Shown: positions 51,415 to 61,212 of the stretch, in pieces
How positions within the stretch are numbered: the first letter of the stretch is position 1
How the letters are laid out: each line of letters begins with the position of its first letter
Source of the DNA: Opeltia flavorubescens
Lineage: Eukaryota > Ascomycota > Lecanoromycetes > Teloschistales > Teloschistaceae
Direction of reading: 5' to 3'
Assembly (NCBI GenBank): GCA_000442125.1
Contig: KE546967.1
Span: forward strand, 992,001 to 1,056,000
DNA length: 64,000 bases
Made by a program: the position numbers and the translations under genes
Notes under the pieces: model-generated
Seen by the model: only the letters and a program-made list of their open reading frames with translations
Database searches by the model: none
Told to the model about the DNA's origin: nothing

Positions 51415-53827
51415 TCATATGCGTACTGAATTAGGCGATAACGACCTAAGTGAAGCGCTTTGCCCGCTGTACCTGTGATTGTGATGAGATCTTGCTGTGT
51501 GGTCAGCACGGATCGAGCCTGGATTACTTTCTCTCCCAAGTGCATATTCGTCAAGCATGCCAGAGCGCTCCCGCCCGTCGCGAGAGGGTCCATATACCTT
51601 GCCCCGGTGCGGCCCAACAGGCGGAGCTTGTTTCCACCTTCTGCTCAGGCCTTGGTCATCGTCAACAAGAACGACCATCCAGACACCGATCTGCCCGTTA
51701 CTGCCGACCAAAGGGGTGCAATGGATCCATCGGTTGCGCCCTTCCTCATCGGCTCTTGTAACCCATCGCACCTTGGCTGTCACTCCGCGACCTTCGGCAA
51801 GCGCAGAGGTAAGCTCGTCACGGACTCTTGATGATCCTCCGATTTTGTTCATGAAAGGAGATTGTAAGATACCAGGCACCCGAAGAGTTGGGGATGCAAA
51901 CAAGATACGCAAAGAAGGGTGTGGCCGTATCAACAGGTACTTGCACTGTTAGCACATTCTCCGTTTCTTGACGTTCGTACATACGTGTTGGAAAATACCG
52001 CTCAGTCGGCCACTGACACGGTTACTCAGAGCTGATCCTGAAGCAAATTCTGCCGTATGTTCCTTGAGCAAGAGCCGCGGTCGGTGTGGCGCACCGTTCC
52101 GGGACGCCTCTTCGTCCTCTTCATAGCTTTCTCTGTGCATTCTCCCACCACACCGTCGAACAGTTTCTAGCTCCCCCATATTCAGCATTTCGCTAAGCTA
52201 CAAATATCTCAAAAGTCAGCGCAGTCTGGACATATGCCAGGCACCGAGGTTCTGCTATAAAGCTAGACATGTGCTAGAGCCGCAACTCATACGCCCAACA
52301 ACAGCCAGAGGACGGCTCGGCATGGGCGAGTGACGTACCTCCTGGAACTCGTCCTTCTTCTGGCTATCATCCATATCGTTTGGCCGAAGGTCTGGCTTGC
52401 CACCTTGATCCATAACGAGCTGCTGAAAGGATTCTAGCTCCGTGCAATCCTTAACGAGACCACTTACGTCGACTTGCGCGCCGACATGGTAACGTATCTG
52501 ACCGCGGCTGTCGCATAAGGGAGCGATCATTAGCAGATTGACGAAGGGTGACCCATCGCGCCGGCTGCCGTCCGTTAGGAAGCCGTTCGTGTCTCGGAGA
52601 GAGCCTTACTAATTCAAAAAGACCTCACAGTGCTCTCGTCCAGCAGTTGTCGCTTCCCGAATCCTGCGAACACTTGAGTTGTTTGTCTTCGGGCCTTGTA
52701 GAAAGCGACAATTGCGGCCTATAACGTAGCTCATTCCGTATTGGGTTGTGCGATTGAATTCTGCGCTGTATATTGGTCATCAAATAACTTCATGCCATGA
52801 TCATCGCATACCTTCGGATGCAAATACGATAGGATTGTCGGGTCGGTTGACGTCTGTGATGACGAAGCATTCTGCCAAACCCTCAGAAGCTTCTCGCAAA
52901 TGAGGAGCAAGTGTTCCAGTGATTCTTTGAGAGATGCTTAGACTGACGATCTGAATATACATATGGGTAATGTAGGCTGGGAGATCGTCTTCGACAAGCG
53001 CGTCAAAGGCCTGCGCAGCTCGAATTTCTAGAGCAGGGTTCATGGTGGCCTGGATTGGGGGAGTGGTAAAATGGTGGCCTCTGATCGGACTCAATGCTTC
53101 AGCAACGGCGTTTGAGTATTTGATCGCCCGCAATGCTTTAAGGGCGTCGAGGTAGTGAATCAAAAGAGGAACTGATCCTGCGCGGTGAGTGCTGAGGTAC
53201 GCGGTGAATCTTAATAAGAGCGTTGGGTTCGAGAACATTACCTGCAGATGTTCTCGTGAGAACAACTGCTCTGTACGATTTTCTAGGGAGAAAGGATGAT
53301 AGGCCTCTTCTGGGGGGGCAACAAGGTCGAATGAACCGAGAAGATCACCTGAGAGGGGCCGCATTTGATCGAATTCGTCGAGTGCAGACTGAGCTTGCAG
53401 GGGTGGCAATTCACGATGACTAAAGTCTCGAGTGTCGTAGGATCTATGGGAAGAAGAGTCCGATCCGTTGTCCGTTTGGGGCGGTCGATGAGTGCCGTTG
53501 GTACTGGTGATGCAGCAATGGTCAGCACTACTCCTCTGGTTCGATGAGTAATAGAGATTCGCACCTTGGTACTCCTGTCAGGTCGCGTACAAGTTGGCTG
53601 CCACCCAGCACTGAAGGGTCGGCACCATCCATTGTGAAGCTTGATGACACGTTCGGTCCGTTAAGAGGTCGGCTCAGGTAATGAGCTCCGTTCACGGGCG
53701 TGTCTCGATTGTGGACAGCATATGTATGGGGAAAAGCTTTGCTAGTAAGAGCCGCATACTGTTTACCTACTCGAGCTTCGTTTAGATGCTGTTGGGAAGG
53801 GCGTGGTCGAAGCGAGGTTGAAGGCAT
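51415..53827 (-). CDS. RGS-LOV blue-light photoreceptor (BcLOV4 type)
   Basis: Six exons: 53,827-53,565; 53,503-52,812; 52,760-52,610; 52,564-52,339; 52,197-51,985; 51,945-51,415. The introns are 61, 51, 45, 141 and 39 bp with GT/AG ends; phases agree throughout and give 691 aa. Residues about 157-280 correspond to the RGS-like region. The LOV domain spans about 298-405: GRNCRFLQGP (333-342) holds the photoactive Cys336, NYRRDGSPFVNLL (368-380) and GAQVDVSG (397-404) follow, with Gln399 at the flavin-sensing position. Residues 445-691 contain the linker LSEMLNMGELETVRR and a PAS-like C-terminal part (about 516-610). Known RGS-LOV proteins such as Botrytis BcLOV4 bind flavin and move to the plasma membrane under blue light; that role is inferred here. 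All LOV key residues are present, so it should be photochemically competent. Start: first ATG (MPSTS); upstream only a GTG is in frame. Confidence 0.9.
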
Positions 53828-54473
53828 CTGATGCACAGAGAGAGGCCAAACAACGAGACGAAGAGGTGTGGAGCAAAGAGGTCGCTACTCACTACGCTAC
53901 CTTTGCTCCCCTGTACAAGTAGTTCTTAACCAAGGACAAGCTGCAGTCAATGCCTGATAATCCTCGACTCCCATGTTCTTGACGTCTTTTGAAAGCGCTA
54001 AATTAGTTGCTTGAGTGATGAGCTGGGGGCCTGCTTGAATCAAATTGTCTTTGTGGATTGGCGGCTGCTTCGGGNTTTCCCCAGCAATTGGAGACAATTT
54101 TGATCTTAGGGAACGCGGAGGTCTAAATCTCGATTAAGCTGCTATACTCCATACTAGGCGAATGAAGAAAAGTGCGAATCGGGAATTTAAATTGCCATGA
54201 GGCATGGTACTGTGGGTCTCAACCAATGAGAAGGGGCGCTTATAGTCGAGGGCTTTACTCGCGTATCAAATACGATGCAGCTAAACCTTCTTCAAATTAC
54301 GAGGAATCTGCACGTAGCCAGAGGACCCTACTACCATAATCCTAGAATGCGGCAGCCAGCATCAGCATACGAATGTAGAGAGATGTCTAGCAATGCTCGC
54401 AGGCAGCGATAATGTGACAATATTATTTAAGGCCCGCAATGTGGCAGATTGGTGCTTCAATGCTATCGGCTTT
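53828..54473. promoter_or_regulatory. 5' region of the RGS-LOV gene and 3' flank of HRD1
   Basis: No convincing gene. A 66-codon open stretch at 53,897-54,097 has no ATG start and contains an ambiguous base; it is more likely 5' leader. A CCAAT box lies at 54,223-54,227 and GATAATG near 54,409, but neither is proven to act. Confidence 0.4.
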
Positions 54474-57055
54474 TCATTCATCGACGTCATCTTCAACAGT
54501 GACAGCTTTACTCTTACCCTTGTCTTCTAGGCTTCTTCCGATCCTGGAGCTCTCTCCTACTTGCCGCTCGTGACGCCCTCTTTCCTGCCCATCAGTAAAA
54601 CCCCATTCCGGCAACTCGATTGGATTTTCATTGGAGATGTGACGAGATTTGTTCCGACGCAATGCATGGTTTCTCTCAGAGTTGGAAGCTTGGGAAGCCT
54701 GGTCCGCCGACAAGTCTAGGCTGTCTTGAGTTTCTTGATCTCGTACAGGCTCGTTGGACTCTGTTACGCCTGGGACCGCATCCGAGCCTTGCCGGTGAGA
54801 CGCTACTGATTGGATTTGCCGGGAAGAACCCTCATCGCCATGACCTTGTGTACCCATGTGGACATGTTCAGGCAGTCTTTGCAGCGCATGCAAGGTCCAA
54901 TTTTCGGGGATCGTCAGGCCATGTGGGAAGTCTTGCGTCCCTTGTGCCAAAGGCATCTGCCGGTATGCCTGTAAAGGTTGCTGCGGCTGCAATTGAGATA
55001 TCTGCAGCCGCTGGAAACTTGACCCAGGTGCTAGATGGCCCGCGAAACCTTGAGAGACCCGAAGTCGGGCTAGTTCAGATTGAAGAGCACGAATGAGTTG
55101 TAGTTGATCTGACAAATTGGTTAGGTTGCTGATCTCCCGCGTCAGGTGTTGCTCGATCTGGTTCAGCTGCGCCTGGACACTTGTCGAACTGGTCGGCGCG
55201 GGATTTCGACTCAGTGTGGGGTCCGCGGAAATTCCTGCAGTTCCAGGTGGTGGTTGGTTAGGCTGCAGATTGTGGTTGATATGGCGCGCTCCAAAGACCA
55301 GTCGAAAAGGACCGAATGTATAGACACGAGGGCCGCCGGCGGGTGGATTAATCAATCTTGGTCTCCCTGGAGCTGCCGCGCCAGCTGCCCGATGCTGATT
55401 TGATGCTTCTGATGCGTTGTTGAGCACCGGGGTTCGGCAAGTTGGGCATATTTGTTGCCGTTCAAGCCATGATCGCAGGCACGCGAAATGCAACAGATGT
55501 CCGCAAGGGAGTTTTTTGGCTCGCTGCCGCTCGTCGATAGATTGATGCTCCGCCTCAGTTGCTGCCGCCACATCTTGCCAAGCGGTCATATTTTCACGAC
55601 ATATGATACATACATCTTCTCTCGATATCTCTTCTGCCGTGGCATCTGGATAACGCGCGTTCATATCTCGAGTAGCATGCTTGTACTGGACGAAATCGCG
55701 AATGCGTTTGTAGAAGGACCGGATGGTCAATGCGACATCTCTGATGATGTGAATTGGCATCCCATAGAACATACACAGAACACAGAAAAAGGTCAGATAA
55801 AGGACCAATTTACAAAAGTCTGGCATGAAATTAGTAATACGCATCGTCGATAATAATCGGCTCGGAAGGTGGGATACCTGTCGCAATATCCAAATAAAAG
55901 GTCCACAGACCTTTCTCTTCCCATCCAGCGGCATCAATTTCGGTACTGTTAATTTCCTCTTCAGAGAGTGGATTCTCTGTGCGTTGCCGCAGTCTGTCGC
56001 GTCCCTGGGCAATCTGATGTTTGGTAAGTGCGATCTCGTAGAGTGAGAGTCCGTAGCGAGCAGTAATGGATATAGAGAGAACAGCAAGGACTGCAAATTC
56101 AAATGCAAACATGACCATCTTGATTTGGTTAGCAGTGTTTTCACGGGGCTTCTACCAGCTTATCCTGGTGACGAACCATATTTGGACGTGCCTGTTGAAG
56201 TACTGTGATGACGCAGAATCGGAGCATGTAGAGATTGAACATTATTGATATTGATAATGCTGCAGAAAGTCGAGTATGAAAGAGTCTTGGATATGTACGC
56301 GCCTGTTGCTCGAGAACTTCAACCTGTGGTAGATATGTTAGAATCGTGAGTGACAGGCTAGATGAAGGACTTTCATNCCCTGCCCTCGGCAAGCCAATTC
56401 CATACTTTCGAGATGAGAAGGAAAGTGAACATAAAGAGGAACCAGCCGCCGACTGGAAACGAATAGAATTAGTTTCAGCTAGATCTGACAACGATGAAGG
56501 TTTAAGTTGCGAAGTTCTTAGAGCATCGAGAGTGGGTAAGAACGTGCACACCAAGGGGGCAACCATGAACTTGGCTGCAGACTAGACATCATGCGAGACT
56601 TGCCTTCGTCTCTGAAAATAGTCATCGCTAGAGCTGTTTCCGTGAGGCTTTAGAAGTTAGCTGGATGATTGTCCGCGCCGATCCGTATGCGATATTCTTG
56701 GGTGCTCAAAATCTATTTTCAATGTAATATATTTGGGGATCTTACGCGAACCAAGCCTTTTCCCACAACTGCTCTACTTCCACCGGACGAAGTGGACCGT
56801 AGAAAGCTTTCTGCAGTCCAAGCGTGATCGAATACATTGCAAGAAGAGCCAGATTTGTCAAGATGAAGAGACACGCGTTGCTCTGAGCAATGTAGACACA
56901 GCTGGAGTAGAAGTTTGGTCGCTCGAGGCACGCTCGGATAACACTACCAGCTGCCAGCGCCGAAGATGCCTAACGCTTGTAAGCATTTCCTCATGGTAGA
57001 CAGCTAGGCAACGAGAAACATCGTTACTCACTCCAGCATATAATCCAAAGCGCAT
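54474..57055 (-). CDS. HRD1: HRD1/synoviolin-type ER-membrane RING E3 ubiquitin ligase
   Basis: Seven exons: 57,055-57,032; 56,969-56,746; 56,647-56,604; 56,452-56,379; 56,323-56,177; 56,118-55,878; 55,819-54,474. Phases agree and give 699 aa. The start MRFGLYAG is typical of the family. Residues about 9-280 carry the multi-span membrane domain (CLERPNFYSSCVYIAQSN, GPLRPVEVEQLWEKAWFA, QQARPNMMVMFAFEFAVL). The RING-H2 finger is at 322-379: CIIC, CGHLLHFAC, SWLERQQICPTC, with all metal ligands present. A long Gln/Pro/Ser-rich cytosolic tail ends in KGKSKAVTVEDDVDE. HRD1 ubiquitinates misfolded ER proteins for proteasomal degradation with Hrd3/Sel1, Der1 and Usa1; this is family knowledge. Intron 3 uses a GC donor (AG|GCAAGT), and the intron 4 donor contains an N at 56,377 (probably T). 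It shares a divergent promoter with the MFS gene. Confidence 0.93.
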
Positions 57056-57300
57056 TTTGTCGTATGATGTTACAGAATCTTGTCCTGTAGGGTGGAAGGT
57101 CTATGTGGTCGTGTGCCAACCTCGGCGTCTCGGGCGTCTAGAGTTACACTAGCTCCCCTAGCCGATTCTTATTTAGATATCTTATTAGATCGAGGGCGCA
57201 TCCTTACTTCAACCAGTAGGTTCACTCAAGGAAGACTTCGTACGAACGAATAAACTGTGTAGATTTTCATATACTAGCTAATCCAAGTTGATGATCATTT
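57056..57300. promoter_or_regulatory. Divergent promoter between HRD1 and the MFS gene
   Basis: 245 bp separate the two start codons, so both genes must be driven from here. The right half is AT-richer (TTTAGATATCTTATTAGATC near 57,172) and includes two GATA-type words. No clear TATA box is visible on either side. Confidence 0.55.
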
Positions 57301-58849
57301 ATGGCGAACAGGCTACAATTAGCTACCTACTTGCTTGGGATTTGTCTGTTTTCAATCTGTTTCCTCGTTTTCGTAAACGCTACCATCTCCTTTGTAATAA
57401 CGGACATACTACATCAAACAAAAAATGTTGGAAATGCTACAGGCACGTTAGGTTTTGCCGATGAACTTCTTGCTGTAATAGCATGTCCATTTTGGGGCTT
57501 GTTGTCTGATCGAGTGGGAATCCGAAACGTTCGTCCGACGAAGAGATACCAATGGACTTCATGGTCATACTGATTAAATGCGCCAGGTTTCCGTCCTAGG
57601 CTATGTCATCATCGCTGCATCTTTCTTTCTTCTCGTCCAATCTGTCAATATCTACCCGCAACTTCTCTTAGGGAGGCTACTCTTCAGTTTAGGTGCCTCT
57701 TCCGCCTCTACAATGGTCACAGCAATCTTACCCTTAATGGTTTCCAAGCTCTCACCACACATTGATGGACAGCCAATTTTGAACTCAAGCTGTCAAGCTC
57801 AGTCAAAAAACCCTGTTCATTCTCGTCTGGCTGGTTTCGTTGGCTTTTTCACTGGCTTGGGCGCACTGCTGGCTGTAGGTGTCTTTCTGCCCCTTCCTAG
57901 CCGCCTTCAGCAGCGAGGTTTACCGCCGGAGGTTGCATTGGCCGATACTTATTACATTGCTGGAGCTATTGGCCTTCTCATTGCCATAGTCTGCTACGTA
58001 GGTCTAGGTACCGATTCCGTCACAGTGGATGCAAAAGGCGGGGACTTCGCAGACGCTAGGCGACTTGGAGCACGGGTCTTGGCATCTCTGGCATACTTAC
58101 CTAAAGCTCTGAGACTCGGCTTCGCCAAGCCATCACTTGGCCTTGGATTCCTGGCTTCGTTTGTCGCGAGGTCTTCGTCTGTTGGGATTTCGCTCTTTAT
58201 CCCTCTCTTCGTTAACGCACGTCTTTGCCACCATCCCGCACATGACGTGGGAGACGTGAAGGAAAACTGCCGACAGGCTTATGTGGTAGCCGCACAATTA
58301 TCCGGTATCTCTCAGTTGTTTGCTCTTCTCTTCGCTCCAATATTTGGATATCTTCCTTCTCAACACGGTCACTTCCATGTGCCCCTTATGGCGGCTGCAC
58401 TGTCAGGAATCGTTGGATACATCACCTTCGCGAAAATGAATACATCTGAAGTTAGTCCAATTCTTTTTGTTGTTGTGGCACTTCTCGGCATTTCACAGAT
58501 TGGTGCTATAGTGTCTAGTCTCAGCCTGGTTTCAAGCTCCGTGCTGGAAGAAGCTTCACCTTCACAATCCACGGTTCCTTCGACTTCTAGCCCTGCTGGA
58601 GATCATGGGGTGACCACGCCCTTGCTGAATGGACGGCCCAGGGGACAAACACACGAATACCTTAAGGGAACTATTGCTGGCGTCTACAGTTTTTCTGGTA
58701 GCCTTGCCATTTTGATTCTCACAAAGCTTGGTGGGCTTTTGTTCGACCTTCTGGGTTCAGAAACACCATTCTACTTGCTCGCTTTCTTCAACTTTTTGTT
58801 GCTTGTGGCTGTTCTCGTTTGCGGTGTGCTTGCCAGCTACCAAGCATGA
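57301..58849 (+). CDS. Major facilitator superfamily transporter
   Basis: Two exons, 57,301-57,528 and 57,587-58,849, separated by a 58-bp intron in phase 0 (GT...CTGATTAAAT...CAG); 496 aa. About 12 hydrophobic segments are evident. After TM2, GLLSDRVGIRN (about 66-76) running over the splice into VSVLG is MFS motif A. The second half starts near a long segment with LPKALRLGFAKPSLGLGFLASF. A Ser/Thr/Pro-rich loop (about 395-435, ASPSQSTVPSTSS and TTPLLNGRPRGQ) precedes TM11-12. It should be a membrane transporter; the substrate cannot be read from the sequence. Without the intron the frame ends shortly after motif A, which supports the splice. It does not look like part of a secondary-metabolite cluster. 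Confidence 0.88.
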
Positions 58850-59243
58850 AAACAGGCCAGACAATAGAATCAGCGCACGGTCTTGTAAAGCCCCCATTGA
58901 CGATAAGCTACTCACCAACCGTGATGTGCAAATAAAGAAAGCTTAGTACGGGATATACATAAGGAGTGACGTTACGAGCTACTCGAACTAGCCGATTGTG
59001 CTGGGCACATGACCACATCGTTTTCCTTTGGTTGTCTGTGATTCAAGATTCTGTGAAGACTCATTCTAGACACAAGGAGAGCTTAATGTAATGTGTGTAA
59101 TGGGAGTAGATTATTGGATATAAATTTTGAAGGGATGCGTATATGTAGATTACTGATAATCACTTGAGCAACCTTACCAATAAAGATCTGCAACGCAGTG
59201 ATCACATGATAATACTCGCAGAGTACGGAATATAACCATCAGG
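58850..59243. other. Intergenic region between MFS and CMD genes
   Basis: AATAAA at 58,931-58,936 is a plausible polyadenylation signal for the MFS gene. GGATATAAATT near 59,117 could be a TATA element of the downstream gene. Nothing else recognised. Confidence 0.4.
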
Positions 59244-60192
59244 ATGATGTCAAAGCCATCCTTCCAGACCCTGTTATCGTCAATACGTCGAAACCCTAGT
59301 TTACCTCCGCACTCTTGGTATCTTATCGCTGGCGTTACCCTTTCAGCCCTGAATAGACCGGATGATATCCCGAACGTGTTTCAAAATGCCCTTGAACTCG
59401 ACGGGGGGTCCACTCAGTCACAAATATGCATTGCTCGTCGTATGAGAGAAGCATTGATCAAGTCAGCTCAAATCGGAGGGTTACCGAGGGTGGGCCGATT
59501 CCTATCAGGCGGGATGTCGACGTCTTTCGCTGATGAAGATCTTGATGGCTGAGATTACTGTAACGCAATAGTCTATCAATGCACTCTTGGCGCTCAAAGA
59601 GGTGACGCCGCAGAATCTTCTTGACAAGCCGTTAGAATATTCGCCAACCAGGCGGTCAGTCGATCTGTACGACATCCCCAGTTCTAGGATATTACAACGC
59701 GGCCAGTCCTTCTTCGACCAGATATACGGCAAAGTTGCCATTCGAGTAATGCATCAAATGGAACATTCGGGCACAGAGGACTTAGGTATCATTGCACGAT
59801 TGGTATATGGCTACATCCTAAGTAACGATGCTGTGCTATCTCGCGCTGAAACCAGTTTCGTTATTATATCTTGTTTAATTCCGCAAGATGTAATGAAAAA
59901 GTCCCGCAAATTGAATTCTGTTCATGGACTTGCACTGACAATCTTAGGTCAACCCTCAGTATGATCGTTCCCTTACATATTCCTCCTTCCTACTCTCTCT
60001 GCTGCGCAAATAATTGACTGACTCCAATTCGCAATCAGACTAAAAGGACATTTGAAAGGTGCTCTAAACAACGGTGCCTCTATTGAAGCGGTACGGGCTG
60101 TCCGGGAAGCAGTAATCCACCTATGTAAAGCTTCTGGAATGAAGAGATTGGATACAGACGTCCCTAATGGATGGGGCTGGTATGTCTTTTGA
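59244..60192 (+). CDS. Carboxymuconolactone decarboxylase/AhpD-like protein
   Basis: Four exons: 59,244-59,489; 59,572-59,889; an 11-nt micro-exon 59,948-59,958; 60,039-60,192. Introns are 82, 58 and 80 bp with fungal branch sites; 242 aa. Family features: LPPHSWYLIAGVTLSALNRP (about 20-39), MREALIKSAQIGGLPR followed across intron 1 by SINALLALKEVTP, YGYILSNDAVLSRAETSF, and LIPQDV-NPQ-LKGHLKGALNNGAS, where the micro-exon supplies V-N-P. I see no CxxC pair, so peroxidase activity is doubtful and the function stays open. The end is uncertain: translation as drawn stops after WGWYVF, but a strong donor GTATGT at 60,180 with an acceptor at 60,220 would give a slightly different short tail ending at 60,236. 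Confidence 0.78.
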
Positions 60193-60426
60193 GTTTGCAA
60201 TTTATTCTGATCATTTGCAGTGCCTTTATATTCTAAGTTATTCAAGCACTTCTAACAGCAATGTTCCTATGAAGAATGTCCGAAGGTTACTGTTACTGAT
60301 GCTCATTAAATTAGGAAGGGAGAAATCGCCAATCTTTGATTCCCATTGGCAGAGGATGCGCTAGTAGTATTTTACTTAGGATTTGTCTGGAGAGCGAATT
60401 TGGGAAGATTTCAATGATGGGGAAAG

Positions 60427-60636
60427 GCTATCCCTTCCCTTACCATGGCACTAAAAATGGGGGTTGCATGACCATCTCGCGTTCTTCATCCATTATACAG
60501 ACTATGTCCTACTTGTGTTTTAGTCTACGAGCAACTCGATCTATCGATATCGTCATCTTGGAAGCTCCCTGAAGAAAAAGCATAGGTGATATACGCCAAG
60601 CTTTTTGATGCCATAAGTAGCAGGGGGTGGAATAGA
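60427..60636 (+). repeat. Direct duplication, copy 1
   Basis: Shares ATGGCACTAAAAAT, TCATTATACAG-like, CTACGAGCA and AAGCTTTTTGATGCCAT with copy 2 about 543 bp downstream, in the same order. The copies have diverged by substitutions and small indels, not only by transitions. Confidence 0.75.
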
Positions 60637-60969
60637 TAAAATATCCAGGACCGAGTATTTGACTTCAAGCAATGTTTGAACTATCTTTCGCGCAGACAGA
60701 CCACAAGGCGGCCAAAGTAATAGCCTGCAAGGACTTGTCGAATCGAACCTTGTTTCCGGAAAACACTTCTACGACAATCAAATATTATCATCCTATCGAC
60801 GTGGGGTGGATTGGTAATATGCTGGTTCCATGATTAATACAACATTATTATTATCAACAACAACCGTAACTTGTCAAGGCTGCGTTTAAAGTCTGTAAGT
60901 ATCTAAAATCCCTTTAACTTTACTTGTCCACGTCGATGATCAATATACATCTATCTTCATCAACACCTA

Positions 60970-61212
60970 GCTTATCCCATCCCTTGCTATGGCACTAAAA
61001 ATAGGGGTTTCCAAGACCATATCCCCTTCATTCCAAGCTATACGTAATCCATTCTCAGTTCGTTGTTCATTATACAGGCTATACCACACATGTGTTATGG
61101 GCTACGAGCATCTCGAACTATTGAGATAGTCATCTCGGGAGCTCCTTGAACAAATTTTGCAATGGATGTGCGCTAAGCTTTTTGATGCCATGAGTAGCAG
61201 GGGATGGGATAC
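60970..61212 (+). repeat. Direct duplication, copy 2
   Basis: Partner of 60,427-60,636, about 30 bp longer because of extra bases in the middle. No conserved frame links the two copies, so a coding role is unlikely. Confidence 0.75.

Noticed and set aside
51450-51952. Overlapping plus-strand frames of 103-151 codons opposite RGS-LOV exon 6
   Set aside because: Shadows of the PAS-like exon; the minus-strand frame carries the conserved sequence.
53897-54097. 66-codon open frame upstream of the RGS-LOV gene
   Set aside because: No ATG at its start, contains an ambiguous base, and shows no similarity I recognise. Treated as leader or promoter.
54620-55096. 158-codon plus-strand frame opposite the HRD1 tail
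   Set aside because: Antisense shadow of the Gln/Pro-rich HRD1 tail; no own domain or context.
49473-60236. Biosynthetic gene cluster
   Set aside because: The genes (DUF3431, light receptor, ERAD ligase, MFS, CMD-like) include no backbone enzyme. Two possible accessory genes are not enough.
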